Assembly (NCBI RefSeq): GCF_009729855.1
Contig: NZ_WODA01000002.1
Location: 124,001-188,000 of the forward strand
Direction of reading: 5' to 3'
Length of the DNA: 64,000 nucleotides
Source: Agromyces luteolus
Lineage (GTDB): Bacteria; Actinomycetota; Actinomycetes; Actinomycetales; Microbacteriaceae
A model generated the notes under the pieces. That model was given only the letters and a program-made list of their open reading frames with translations, was not told where the DNA came from and searched no databases. A program made the position numbers and the translations under genes. Below, one piece after another: positions 28,092 to 36,014 of the stretch (positions within the stretch are counted from its first letter, which is position 1; each line of letters begins with the position of its first letter).

Positions 28092-28454
28092 CTACAGCGA
28101 GAGGTGGAACCGGAGCGCGTCGTCGATCCGGCCGAGCACGGATTCCGGGCAGCGCCCGATGGTTCCACGCACACGGGCGACCGAGATGGACCTCACCTGC
28201 GCAGCCTGCACCTTCGACGGCGCGGGCAGGCCCATCGCGGCGAGATCGTCGACACCGTCGACGAGGCACTCGAACGGAGCGAAGACCCGTGCCGTGTTCG
28301 ACGTGAGCGGCACGACCGTGACGACCCCCCGGCCGAGCCGGGTCGCCGTCGAGTTCGCACCGTCGTTGCTCACCAGCACACACGGGCGGGCCTTCGACGC
28401 CTCCGCCGGCAGGGCGGGATCGAGCGCCACCACGATGACGTCGCCGCGTCTCAC
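28092..28454 (-). CDS. MazF/PemK-type toxin (endoribonuclease)
   Basis: Type II toxin of 120 residues that would cleave mRNA. Seen: RRGDVIVVALDPALP at the start, ARPCVLVSNDG, GVVTVVPLTSN, PSKVQAAQVRSISVARVRG and LGRIDDALRFHL, the order of the PemK/MazF fold. The GTG start overlaps the antitoxin stop by four bases (GTGA), the coupled arrangement standard for these pairs. Confidence 0.88.
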   Translation of the reverse strand: MRRGDVIVVALDPALPAEASKARPCVLVSNDGANSTATRLGRGVVTVVPLTSNTARVFAPFECLVDGVDDLAAMGLPAPSKVQAAQVRSISVARVRGTIGRCPESVLGRIDDALRFHLSL

Positions 28455-28672
28455 TTCGCGAGTCCGTCGGCCGCGGTCGACTCCCAGGCCGCCGCGTCGC
28501 CGGAGGACTCCCACTCGTCGAACGCCTCGGCGTAGGCGTCACCGGCGGCGAGTTCTCGGCCGAGGCGGACGAGATCGTGGATCGCCGCGGAACGGTTGCC
28601 GTCGTACTGCACGGCGATCGCATCGATGAACTCGATGTCGGCGGGCGGAAGGCTCACGCTGAGCTTGGTCAT
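28451..28672 (-). CDS. Ribbon-helix-helix antitoxin for the MazF-type toxin
   Basis: A 73-residue antitoxin. The N-terminus KLSVSLPPADIEFIDAIA and GNRSAAIHDLVRLGREL form a ribbon-helix-helix DNA-binding domain; the acidic C-terminus (AYAEAFDEWESSGDAAAW) is the part that would bind and block the toxin. Start fixed by a TAGGAT -10 box six bases upstream; GAGG also lies there. Such antitoxins repress their own promoter together with the toxin. Confidence 0.85.
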   Translation of the reverse strand: MTKLSVSLPPADIEFIDAIAVQYDGNRSAAIHDLVRLGRELAAGDAYAEAFDEWESSGDAAAWESTAADGLAK

Positions 28673-28678
28673 ACCTCG

Positions 28679-28684
28679 ATCCTA
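28679..28684 (-). promoter_or_regulatory. -10 box TAGGAT of the first toxin-antitoxin operon
   Basis: TAGGAT on the minus strand ends six bases before the antitoxin ATG. Confidence 0.55.
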
Positions 28685-28771
28685 CTCCAGTACGACCCGT
28701 TCGAGACGGGGCATCGGCCGGCCGGATGCGGGCCGACCGAGGCGGCGCGCGGAACGCGGCATCCGCTCGTC

Positions 28772-28777
28772 TACGCT
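28772..28777 (+). promoter_or_regulatory. -10 box TACGCT of the FAD oxidoreductase gene
   Basis: TACGCT ends six bases before the ATG; leaderless arrangement. Confidence 0.5.
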
Positions 28778-28783
28778 CGTGGG

Positions 28784-30553
28784 ATGCCCACCGATGCGCA
28801 CCCCGCCGACGCGACCCTGCCCGCCGGCGCACCCGACCCGGCCGCCGACCACGACGTCGTCATCGTCGGCGGCGGCCACAACGGCCTCACGGCCGCCGCC
28901 TACCTCGCGCGCGCGGGCAAGCGCGTGCTGCTGCTCGAGCGCGACGACCACCTCGGCGGCGCCACCGTCTCGGCCGAGGCGTTCGACGGCGTCGACGCGC
29001 GCCTCAGCCGCTACTCGTACCTCGTGAGCCTGCTGCCGCAGCGGATCATCGACGACCTCGGGCTCGACGTGCGGCTCGTGCGCCGCCGGTTCTCGTCGTA
29101 CACGCCCGACCCGCGCGACCCGTCGCGCGGCCTGCTCGTCGACGTCGAGGCGGATGCCGCGGCCGCGCGCGACGCGTTCGCCCGGGTCGGCGCGGAGGGC
29201 GACGCCGAGGCGTGGCAGGCGTTCTACGCCGACACCGCCCGCGTCGCCGAGGCGCTCTTCCCGACCCTGACCGAGCCGCTGCCGACCCACGCCGAGGCGC
29301 GCGCGCTCGTCGGCGACGACCGCGTCTGGGACGGGTTCGTCGAGCGCCCGCTGGGGGAGACGATCGACGAGCGCTTCGCCGACGACCTGGTGCGCGGCGT
29401 CGTCGCGACCGACGGGCTCATCGGCACCTTCACCGACCTCGACGACCCGTCGCTCGACGCGAACCGCTGCTTCCTGTACCACGTCATCGGCGGCGGCACC
29501 GGCGACTGGGACGTGCCCGTCGGCGGCATGGGCGCCGTGTCGGGCGAGCTCGGGCGAGCCGCGCGCGAGGCGGGCGCCGTGCTCCGCACCGAGGCCGAGG
29601 TCGTCTCGATCGACGGCGACTCGGGCGAGGTGCGCTGGCGCGAGGGCGGGCTCGAACGCACGACGCGCGCCCAGGTCGTGCTCGCGAACGTCGCGCCGAT
29701 CGTGCTCGACCGGCTGGTCGCGGCATCCGGCCGCACCGCCTCGAATGGCGAGGCGCGCCCGACCGCCCCCGCCGACGCCGACGGCCCCGCGGCCTCCGTC
29801 GCCCCGCGCGACCAGCCGGCCGCCCCCGGCTCCGACGAGGTGCCGCTCGACGACGACGACCGCCGCCGCCTCGCCCGCGCCGGCATGCCCGAGGGCGCCC
29901 AGGTCAAGGTCAACCTGCTGCTCACGCGCCTCCCGCGCCTCGCCGACGCGTCGGTCGCGCCCGAGCACGCGTTCGCCGGCACATTCCACATCAACGAGCT
30001 CGAGTCGCAGCTCGACGCCGCCTACCGCCGTGCCTCGGGCGGCGACCTGCCCGACCCACTGCCGTGCGAGATCTACTGCCACACGCTGAGCGACCGCACG
30101 ATCCTCGGGCCGGAGCTCGCGGCATCCGAGGCCCAGACCCTCACCGTGTTCGGCCTGCACGTGCCCGACCGGCTGGTCGACGCGATCGGCAACGACGAGC
30201 TCCGCGACCGGCTGCGCGACGCGGTGCTCGCCTCGCTCGACTCGGTGCTCGCCGAGCCCATCGCCGACGTCGTCGCGACGGATGCCGCCGGCCGCCCGTG
30301 CATCGAGGTGAAGACCACGCGCGACCTCGAGCACGCGCTCAACATGCCCGGCGGCAACATCTTCCACGGGCCGCTGTCGTGGCCGTGGACCGAGCCGGGC
30401 GCCGAACCGGTCACGCCGGCCGAGCGCTGGGGCGTCGCGACGGCGCACCCGCGCGTGCTCGTGTGCGGCTCGGGCTCGGTCCGCGGCGGCGCGGTCAGCG
30501 GCATCGGCGGGCACAACGCCGCGATGGCCGTGCTCGAGGAGGAACTCCCCTGA
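28784..30553 (+). CDS. Phytoene-dehydrogenase-like NAD(P)/FAD-dependent oxidoreductase
   Basis: A 589-residue flavin enzyme related to carotenoid desaturases and PYROXD2. Seen: a Rossmann dinucleotide fold at about 24-52 (DVVIVGGGHNGLTAAAYLAR, KRVLLLERDD), HLGGATVSAEAF, GGTGDWDVPVGGMGAVSG, and a C-terminal GSGSVRGGAVSGIGGHNAAM flavin motif. An Ala/Pro/Asp-rich insertion near 320-365 is unlike the family. There is no crtB or crtE gene beside it, so carotenoid synthesis is not implied. It is single, with an F2 palindrome after its stop. Confidence 0.85.
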   Translation: MPTDAHPADATLPAGAPDPAADHDVVIVGGGHNGLTAAAYLARAGKRVLLLERDDHLGGATVSAEAFDGVDARLSRYSYLVSLLPQRIIDDLGLDVRLVRRRFSSYTPDPRDPSRGLLVDVEADAAAARDAFARVGAEGDAEAWQAFYADTARVAEALFPTLTEPLPTHAEARALVGDDRVWDGFVERPLGETIDERFADDLVRGVVATDGLIGTFTDLDDPSLDANRCFLYHVIGGGTGDWDVPVGGMGAVSGELGRAAREAGAVLRTEAEVVSIDGDSGEVRWREGGLERTTRAQVVLANVAPIVLDRLVAASGRTASNGEARPTAPADADGPAASVAPRDQPAAPGSDEVPLDDDDRRRLARAGMPEGAQVKVNLLLTRLPRLADASVAPEHAFAGTFHINELESQLDAAYRRASGGDLPDPLPCEIYCHTLSDRTILGPELAASEAQTLTVFGLHVPDRLVDAIGNDELRDRLRDAVLASLDSVLAEPIADVVATDAAGRPCIEVKTTRDLEHALNMPGGNIFHGPLSWPWTEPGAEPVTPAERWGVATAHPRVLVCGSGSVRGGAVSGIGGHNAAMAVLEEELP

Positions 30554-30602
30554 GCACGACGGCGACGGATGCCGCGGGCGCGCGCCGCGGCATCCGTCGC
30601 CG

Positions 30603-30664
30603 TTCGCAGGACCGGACGCCCGATGCCGCCCGCTCGGGGCACATGCGACGGCTGGTCCTGCGAA
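30603..30664. repeat. Palindromic repeat family F2, copy 3
   Basis: TTCGCAGGACC and GGTCCTGCGAA are perfect 11-base arms 40 bases apart between two convergent genes; interior unlike the other F2 copies. Just before it, two GGATGCC/GGCATCC words face each other around a GC-rich loop (30572-30597). Confidence 0.65.
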
Positions 30665-30695
30665 TCCACCCGCGCGGGTCGCGCCGGGCCGAGGG

Positions 30696-31067
30696 TCAGA
30701 AGACGAACAGCTGCCCGAGGATCATGATCGCGATCACGAACAGCGCCACGACGGCGCCGACGATGATCAGCGCGCGGCCCGACATCTTCGCGACGCCGTA
30801 GCCGACGAGGATCGGCAGCGCGACGAGCAGCAGCGTGACGACCCACCAGAACGCCTGGTAGCCGCCCTGCGTCGCCTCCGAGAGGCGCCCGCCGAACAGC
30901 TGCTGCGTGCCAGGGTTGGTCGCGAAGGCGAACGCGGCGCTGAGCGGCACGGCGATCAGGGCGAGCACGATGATGCCGCTGAACCACCCCCACATGCCGC
31001 TGTGCCGGCCGGCGATCTGGAGCGTCTGCTCGTCGTGCGACTGCTGCGAGGTTCCCCGAGTGCTCAT
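30696..31067 (-). CDS. Small three-helix membrane protein of unknown function
   Basis: Not recognised by family. 123 residues with three hydrophobic helices (about 26-48 WGWFSGIIVLALIAVPLSAAF, 68-90 FWWVVTLLLVALPILVGYG, 96-118 ALIIVGAVVALFVIAIMILG) and a polar N-terminal tail. The ATG at MSTRG is preferred to an in-frame GTG three codons earlier. It is divergent from the SRPBCC gene over 58 bases. No motif hints at transport or enzyme activity. Confidence 0.65.
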   Translation of the reverse strand: MSTRGTSQQSHDEQTLQIAGRHSGMWGWFSGIIVLALIAVPLSAAFAFATNPGTQQLFGGRLSEATQGGYQAFWWVVTLLLVALPILVGYGVAKMSGRALIIVGAVVALFVIAIMILGQLFVF

Positions 31068-31125
31068 GCGCGCCACTCTAGCCGTCCCGGCACGGCCGGA
31101 TTAGCCTGAGGTCAGGACGACACGC

Positions 31126-31668
31126 ATGGGGGCGACGATGACCATCACTCGGGCGACCGGCCACTACGTTCACAAGGGCGACGGGCTCTACCTCCAGTTC
31201 GATCGGCTGTTCCATGCGCCGATCGAGGACGTCTGGTACTCGCTGACGAATCCGACGGCGATGCTCGCCTGGATCGGGACGTACACGGGCAATCCCTCGA
31301 CGGGCGCCGTCCGGTTCCGGATGTCGAGCGAGGACGCCGAGTGGCAGAACACCTCGATCCTCGAATGCGACGCACCCCACGGCTTCCACGCCGACATCGG
31401 CGAGGGCGAGGACGCCGTGCGCGTCTTCTGCCACCTCCGCGAGGCCGGGGGGATGACGACCCTCACGCTCGGCCAGCGGTTGCGCACGCCGGCCGACGCG
31501 ACCTCGATCGGCCCCGGCTGGGACTACTTCCTGGACCGGCTCGCCGCCGCGCGGTCCGGCACGGAGATGCCCGAGTGGAGCGCCTACGACCCGGGGCTCG
31601 TCGACACCTACCGCTCGCTGCACGTGCCGGCCGCCGCCCAGGCGCCCGACGCCGCACGCGGGCGCTGA
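31126..31668 (+). CDS. SRPBCC (START-like) domain protein
   Basis: A 180-residue single-domain protein of the AHSA1/SRPBCC lipid-binding fold. YLQFDRLFHAPIEDVWYSLT followed by PTAMLAWIGTY is the typical helix-grip opening; the C-terminal long helix is WDYFLDRLAAARSG. Ligand unknown. A second in-frame ATG four codons later is possible. It is followed on the same strand by the AI-2E family gene, which has its own -10 box. Confidence 0.78.
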   Translation: MGATMTITRATGHYVHKGDGLYLQFDRLFHAPIEDVWYSLTNPTAMLAWIGTYTGNPSTGAVRFRMSSEDAEWQNTSILECDAPHGFHADIGEGEDAVRVFCHLREAGGMTTLTLGQRLRTPADATSIGPGWDYFLDRLAAARSGTEMPEWSAYDPGLVDTYRSLHVPAAAQAPDAARGR

Positions 31669-31715
31669 CACCCCGACGTTCACCCGATCTGCTGCGCTGC
31701 ACGCGAGCGCGCCCC

Positions 31716-31721
31716 TAGACT
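31716..31721 (+). promoter_or_regulatory. -10 box TAGACT of the AI-2E family gene
   Basis: TAGACT ends seven bases before the GTG start codon. Confidence 0.5.
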
Positions 31722-31728
31722 GACGCGC

Positions 31729-32838
31729 GTGAAGGCCATCGAACGGCGGGCGCGCGACCTCGAGACCACACGCATGCGCGAGGCCGCCGGGGGCGGCATG
31801 ATGGGCGAGCGGCCGTTCGTGTGGGGCCTGCTCGCCACCGCGGGCGTGCTCGTCACGCTGGCGCTCGCCGCCGCGCTGATCAACCTCTCGAGCGTGGTGT
31901 TCTCGGTCTTCGCCGCGGTCTTCATCACGCTCGGGCTCGACCCGCTCGTCCGCTGGTTCCAGCGGCGCGGCATGAAGCGCGGCTGGGCGATCCTCACCGT
32001 GATCATCCTGTTCGTCCTCGTCATCGGCGGCATGCTCGGGATCGTGCTGCCGATCGTCATCACCCAGGCGGCCGAGTTCGTCACCTCGCTGCCCCAGCTC
32101 TACGCGGACCTGCAGCAGCAGGACTGGTTCAAGCAGCTGTCAGCCGATTCCGACGGGGTGTTCGCCACGCTGTACTCGACGTTCGTCGACTTCATCACGG
32201 ACCCCGCGACCTGGGCGACCGTCGGCGGCGGTGCGCTCAACGTCGGATTCGCGATCATCGGCGGGATCTCGACCGCGTTCTTCATCTTCATCCTGACGAT
32301 CTACTTCACCGCGACCCTCGACTCGTCCAAGGCGGCGATCTACACCCTGGTCTCCGCGTCGCACCGCGACCGCGTGGTCGACTACGCCGAGCGCATCATG
32401 CAGAACGTCGGGCGGTACCTCAGCGGCATGGTCGTCCTCGCGTTCTTCAACGCGGTCTACAGCCTGATCCTGCTCACCATCGCGCAGGTGCCGTTCGCGC
32501 TCGTGATCTCCGTCGCCGCGTTCTTCATCACGCTCATCCCGATGATCGGTACGGTCCTCACGACCATCTTCATGACCGTGCTCGCGCTCTTCGTCTCGCC
32601 GACCTCGGCCGGCGTCGTGCTCGTCGGCATGCTCATCTACATGCAGGTCGAGGCGTACATCCTCACCCCGCGGGTCATGAACCGTGCGGTGCAGGTGCCC
32701 GGATCGATCGTGCTGATCGCCGCGCTCGCGGGCGGCACGCTCGCCGGGCTCCCGGGCGCACTCGTCGCGATCCCGGTGGCCGCCGGCATCCTCCTCATCG
32801 TCAAGGAGGTCGTCGTGCCCTGGAAGGCGCGCAGCTAG
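31729..32838 (+). CDS. AI-2E family (PerM/TqsA-type) membrane transporter
   Basis: A 369-residue inner-membrane protein with about eight hydrophobic segments. The order and motifs fit the AI-2E exporter family: FITLGLDPLVRWFQRRGMKR, ILTVIILFVLVIGGMLGIVL, LFDQDWF-like LQQQDWFKQL, PLIPMIGTVL-like FITLIPMIGTVLTTIFM, and the C-terminal PGSIVLIAALAGGTLAGL and GALVAIPVAAGILLIVKEV. Only some members move autoinducer-2; others are sodium/proton antiporters or unknown, so the substrate is open. GTG start supported by the leaderless -10 box. Confidence 0.85.
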   Translation: MKAIERRARDLETTRMREAAGGGMMGERPFVWGLLATAGVLVTLALAAALINLSSVVFSVFAAVFITLGLDPLVRWFQRRGMKRGWAILTVIILFVLVIGGMLGIVLPIVITQAAEFVTSLPQLYADLQQQDWFKQLSADSDGVFATLYSTFVDFITDPATWATVGGGALNVGFAIIGGISTAFFIFILTIYFTATLDSSKAAIYTLVSASHRDRVVDYAERIMQNVGRYLSGMVVLAFFNAVYSLILLTIAQVPFALVISVAAFFITLIPMIGTVLTTIFMTVLALFVSPTSAGVVLVGMLIYMQVEAYILTPRVMNRAVQVPGSIVLIAALAGGTLAGLPGALVAIPVAAGILLIVKEVVVPWKARS

Positions 32839-32884
32839 CGGACTCGGGTCCCGGCGGGCCGCTCGCGCACCGCCTGCTCGCCCG

Positions 32885-32943
32885 CCGCCCGCTCGGGCTC
32901 CGCCCGCTCGCCCGCTGCCGCCCGCTCGGGCTCCGCCCGCTCG
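32885..32943. repeat. Short tandem GC-rich direct repeat
   Basis: CCGCCCGCTCGGGCTCCGCC plus CGCTCG occurs twice, 33 bases apart, ending at the thioesterase stop codon. Likely slippage product. Confidence 0.5.
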
Positions 32944-32944
32944 C

Positions 32945-33511
32945 TCAGTGCCAGACGGACGGCGCCGCCGCGCGCGTCGCCGGCAGCGCGACATCCGCCC
33001 CCCAGCGCTCGATCCACTCGGGCAGTTCGTCGTCGATGGGCGGCGTGCCGAACACCTCCATCAACTCCGACACGGGAACCGTGCCGCCCTCCTTCCGCAG
33101 GAACCGGGCGCGGATGAAGGCGCGCGCGTAGATCTCGGGTTCGCCCGAGACGTCGGGGCGCACGAGCCGGTGCTCGACGTAGACCGCGCGCTCGTCGTAG
33201 CCGAGCAGGCGCGACTCGATCGTGAACCGCTGCCAGAGCTGCAGCGACTTGCGGAACGTGATGGTCTCGCTCGCGACGACCGGGTACCAGCCCTTCTCGC
33301 GCATGAGCCCGAAGACGCCGTTGCGCACGAGCATGTCGAACCGCGCGACATCCATGATCGAGAAGTACACGCCGTTGTTCATGTGGCGGTTCACGTCGAG
33401 GTCGGTCGGCAGGGTGATGAACCGGGTCCGCGCGATGTCGTAGTGCCCGAGCGTCGGCTTGCGGCGCGAGAGGAAGAGCATGTGGAGCAGCGTCCGGAAC
33501 AGCATGTGCAT
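32945..33511 (-). CDS. Acyl-CoA thioesterase-like (4HBT hotdog) protein
   Basis: A 188-residue hotdog-fold protein, probably a thioesterase. After a basic amphipathic start (LFRTLLHMLFLSRRKP), the family core appears: TRFITLPTDLDVNRHMNNGV with the DxNxHxNN active-site pattern, YFSIMDVARFDML, ASETITFRKSLQLWQRFTIE, and ALFIRARFL-type AFIRARFLRKEG. Related to the THEM6/FcbC group. Substrate unknown. The convergent AI-2E gene ends 106 bases away. Confidence 0.8.
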   Translation of the reverse strand: MHMLFRTLLHMLFLSRRKPTLGHYDIARTRFITLPTDLDVNRHMNNGVYFSIMDVARFDMLVRNGVFGLMREKGWYPVVASETITFRKSLQLWQRFTIESRLLGYDERAVYVEHRLVRPDVSGEPEIYARAFIRARFLRKEGGTVPVSELMEVFGTPPIDDELPEWIERWGADVALPATRAAAPSVWH

Positions 33512-33621
33512 AGTCCACGAGGATATGACCGATCCGGTGGCGGATCGGCACAGCTTGGCGCGGGCGCACAGCGCGACGGCGGATGCCGCGGCGCGGCGTT
33601 GTGGGCAGGCGCGAACGCCGG

Positions 33622-34791
33622 CTACTCGCCCGTCGCGTTGCCCTTCGGCGGCACGTGCCGCTCGGCCGGCCCCTCGTACACGGACAGCGGACGGATGAGC
33701 GCGTTCGAGGCGAGCTGCTCCATGACGTGCGCGGTCCATCCGGTCACGCGGCTCGCGACGAACAGCGGCGTGAAGGTCTCCGTGTCGAAGCCCATGAGGT
33801 GGTAGGTCGGCCCGGCCGGGTAGTCGAGGTTCGGCTTGATGCCCTTGCGCTCGTCCATCCCCTGCTCGAGGGCCGTGTAGAGCTCGAGCAGGTCCGGGCG
33901 GTCGTAGTGCTCCACCATCCGCTCGAGGGCGTCGCGCATCGTCGGCACCCGCGAGTCGCCGTGCTTGTACACGCGGTGGCCGAAGCCCATGATCTTGCGC
34001 TTGTCGGCCAGCGCGGCATCCAGCCAGGCGACGGCGCGCTCGGCGCCGCCCTCGCCGGGCCCGATCTCGTCGAACGCGTGCATGACCGCCTCGTTGGCAC
34101 CGCCGTGCAGCGGGCCCTTGAGCGCGCCGATCGCGCCGGTGACGGCCGAGTACAGGTCGGAGAGCGTCGAGGCGATCACGCGCGCCGTGAACGTCGACGC
34201 GTTGAACGAGTGCTCGGCGTACAGGATCATCGACGTGTCGAACGCGTTCACGACCTCGAGCTCGGGCGTCTCGCCGAAGGCCTGCCAGAGGAAGTTGGCG
34301 GAGTAGCCGAGGTCGTTGTTCGGCTCGACGAACTCGAGCTCGTGGCGCCGTCGCTGGTCGTAGGTGACGATCGACGGCAGCTTGGCGAACAGCCGGATCG
34401 ACTTCTCGAGGTTCGCCGCGTGCGAGTCGTCGGGCGTCTTCGGGTCGCTCGCGCCGATCACGCTGACCGCCGTGCGGACGACGTCCATCGGGTGGGCGGT
34501 GAGCGGCAGCTCGTCGACGATGCGCTTGGTCTCGTGGTCGAGGCCGCGATGGCTGCGCTCGAGGTCCTCGAACGCGGCGAGCTCCTCGTCGTTCGGCAGC
34601 TCGCCGTACCAGAGCAGGTACGCGACCTCCTCGAAGGTGACGGATGCCGCGAGCTCCTGCACCGGGTAGCCGCGGTAGAGCAGCGAGTTGCTGTCGGGGT
34701 TCACCTTCGAGATCGCGGTGACGTCGACGGGGACTCCGGCGAGGCCCTTGTAGATCTTCGGCGTCTCTGCTTGCGGGGTCTGCTCGCTCAT
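33622..34791 (-). CDS. prpC: 2-methylcitrate synthase (type I citrate synthase family)
   Basis: Condenses propionyl-CoA with oxaloacetate in the methylcitrate cycle. The 389 residues match the short type-I citrate synthases: IYKGLAGVPVDVTAISKVNP, LYRGYPVQELAA, LPLTAHPMDVVRT, catalytic His in AEHSFNASTF, GALKGPLHGGANEAVM, catalytic His in GFGHRVYKHGD, and Asp in NLDYPAGPTYHLMG. The AISKV and YRGY pattern and prpD 1.2 kb upstream on the same strand favour methylcitrate over housekeeping citrate synthase. AGGAG precedes the ATG. The gene between it and prpD is not prpB but an inserted nuclease-like gene. Confidence 0.9.
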   Translation of the reverse strand: MSEQTPQAETPKIYKGLAGVPVDVTAISKVNPDSNSLLYRGYPVQELAASVTFEEVAYLLWYGELPNDEELAAFEDLERSHRGLDHETKRIVDELPLTAHPMDVVRTAVSVIGASDPKTPDDSHAANLEKSIRLFAKLPSIVTYDQRRRHELEFVEPNNDLGYSANFLWQAFGETPELEVVNAFDTSMILYAEHSFNASTFTARVIASTLSDLYSAVTGAIGALKGPLHGGANEAVMHAFDEIGPGEGGAERAVAWLDAALADKRKIMGFGHRVYKHGDSRVPTMRDALERMVEHYDRPDLLELYTALEQGMDERKGIKPNLDYPAGPTYHLMGFDTETFTPLFVASRVTGWTAHVMEQLASNALIRPLSVYEGPAERHVPPKGNATGE

Positions 34792-34884
34792 CGTGCTCCT
34801 CGTGGGGCTCTTCGGACGGGCGGGTCGCCTCGTCGCGACCGCTCCCCCAGCCTACGGCCCGCCGCCCGCCCGCGTCCGGACGGT

Positions 34885-34938
34885 TGTCGTCAGGATCGGC
34901 GGGTCGCACGCGCGGCCAACCCGCCGATCGTGACGACA
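34885..34938. repeat. Palindromic repeat family F3, left copy
   Basis: Arms TGTCGTCAGGATCGGCGGGT and ACCCGCCGATCGTGACGACA pair over 20 bases with a single mismatch around a 14-base loop. An equal 54-base unit, same orientation, same mismatch, different loop, lies beyond the other end of the nuclease-like gene. Confidence 0.8.
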
Positions 34939-35033
34939 TCCTTCCGTCCTCACCATCCGAGCGGGCGGCCCGGGATCTCACCGGGGCGCGGATGGCGCGG
35001 GCTGAGGCCCCTTGGGCGAGGAGCATCGCCCGC

Positions 35034-35945
35034 ATGACCGCGAAGAGCCACTTGCCCGACCCATTGCGGTCGGATCGCGCGTTCACGGTGCGCGAGGCAT
35101 GGCGAGCCGGAGTCCGGCGGAGTCGCCTTCGTGCCTCCGATCTCGTCGCACCGACATCCGGTGTGCGCATCGACACCGACGCCGATGAACTCGCGCGGCA
35201 CCGCGCCGTGCTCAGGGTGCTGCGGAGCGATGCGTTCCTCTGCGGCCGCTCGGCCGCGCAGCACCACCGGCTTCCGATTCCGCCGCGACTGCTTGGAATC
35301 ATCGAGGTCGGCGTCCCCGACACGTCGAGGGCACCCCGTCGGCGCGGCGTGCTGGGGCGGGCGCTTCGCGTCGCGCCGGACGACGTCGTCGTCGACGAGG
35401 TCCGCGTGACGTCCGCGGTGCGGACGTTCTGCGATCTCGCCCGCGACCTCTCGGTGCCCGAATTGGTGGCAGTGGCCGACGCCCTGGCCACGCCGCACCC
35501 CGAACTGGCCCGGGCGATCGCGGCATTCCCGGACCATCGACTGCGTGCCAAGCTCACCGAGGCGGCTCGCCTGCGCGACATCGCAAGCGAGTCCCCGAAG
35601 GAATCGGAACTGCGCGCGCTCCTGCGCTTGGCCGGCCTGCCCGTTCCCAGGTGCCAGATGGTCGTCACTGATGACGCGGGCCGATTCGTCGCGCGAGTCG
35701 ATCTCGCCTTCGAGCGCTACGGCGAACTGCTCGAGTATCAGGGCGACCACCACCGCACCGACGTGCGCCAGTGGCGTCGCGACCGGACCCGCGAGGCGAC
35801 CCTCGAGTCACTCGGCTTCCACGTGACGGACATCACGCAGGCCGACCTCGACCAGCCTCGTCAGCTCATCGAGCGCGTCGTCGCCAACCTCCGCCGCCGG
35901 GGCTGGGGCGGCGCCCCGCGATTCTCGCCCTGGTTCCCCGGGTGA
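35034..35945 (+). CDS. DUF559-type putative endonuclease with N-terminal AbiEi-like region
   Basis: A 303-residue protein of a type that is scattered in actinobacterial genomes. The N-terminal two thirds (FTVREAWRAGVRRSRLRASD, HRAVLRVLRSDAFLCGRSAA, VTSAVRTFCDLARDLSVPEL) resemble the AbiEi-like antitoxin/transcription-factor domain. The C-terminal third has the PD-(D/E)XK pattern of DUF559/Vsr-like nucleases: ESELRALLRLAGLP, then ARVDLAFERYGELLEYQG with D-x(n)-E-x-Q, and LESLGFHVTDITQADL. It is on the opposite strand to the prp genes, lies in the normal place of prpB, and is bracketed by F3 palindromes. Lower GC wording (more AT-rich codons) than neighbours is apparent. ATG chosen from GAGGAG upstream. 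Confidence 0.7.
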   Translation: MTAKSHLPDPLRSDRAFTVREAWRAGVRRSRLRASDLVAPTSGVRIDTDADELARHRAVLRVLRSDAFLCGRSAAQHHRLPIPPRLLGIIEVGVPDTSRAPRRRGVLGRALRVAPDDVVVDEVRVTSAVRTFCDLARDLSVPELVAVADALATPHPELARAIAAFPDHRLRAKLTEAARLRDIASESPKESELRALLRLAGLPVPRCQMVVTDDAGRFVARVDLAFERYGELLEYQGDHHRTDVRQWRRDRTREATLESLGFHVTDITQADLDQPRQLIERVVANLRRRGWGGAPRFSPWFPG

Positions 35946-35954
35946 CCGGGACGT

Positions 35955-36008
35955 CGTCGTCAGGATCGGCGGGTCTCGGTCACGCTCGACCCGCCGATCG
36001 TGACGACA
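35955..36008. repeat. Palindromic repeat family F3, right copy
   Basis: Arms CGTCGTCAGGATCGGCGGGT and ACCCGCCGATCGTGACGACA, 14-base loop of different sequence from the left copy. Starts nine bases after the nuclease-like gene and ends six bases before the prpD stop. Confidence 0.8.
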
Positions 36009-36014
36009 ACCGGG

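Noticed and set aside
28784-30553. Carotenoid biosynthesis gene (crtI)
   Set aside because: No other crt genes nearby and the sequence fits the broader PYROXD2-like group.
33622-34791. Housekeeping citrate synthase gltA
   Set aside because: Short type-I form next to prpD; methylcitrate synthase is the better call, though dual activity is possible.
34885-36008. Insertion sequence or composite transposon
   Set aside because: No transposase gene and no target-site duplication could be recognised; only a palindrome-flanked cargo gene can be claimed.
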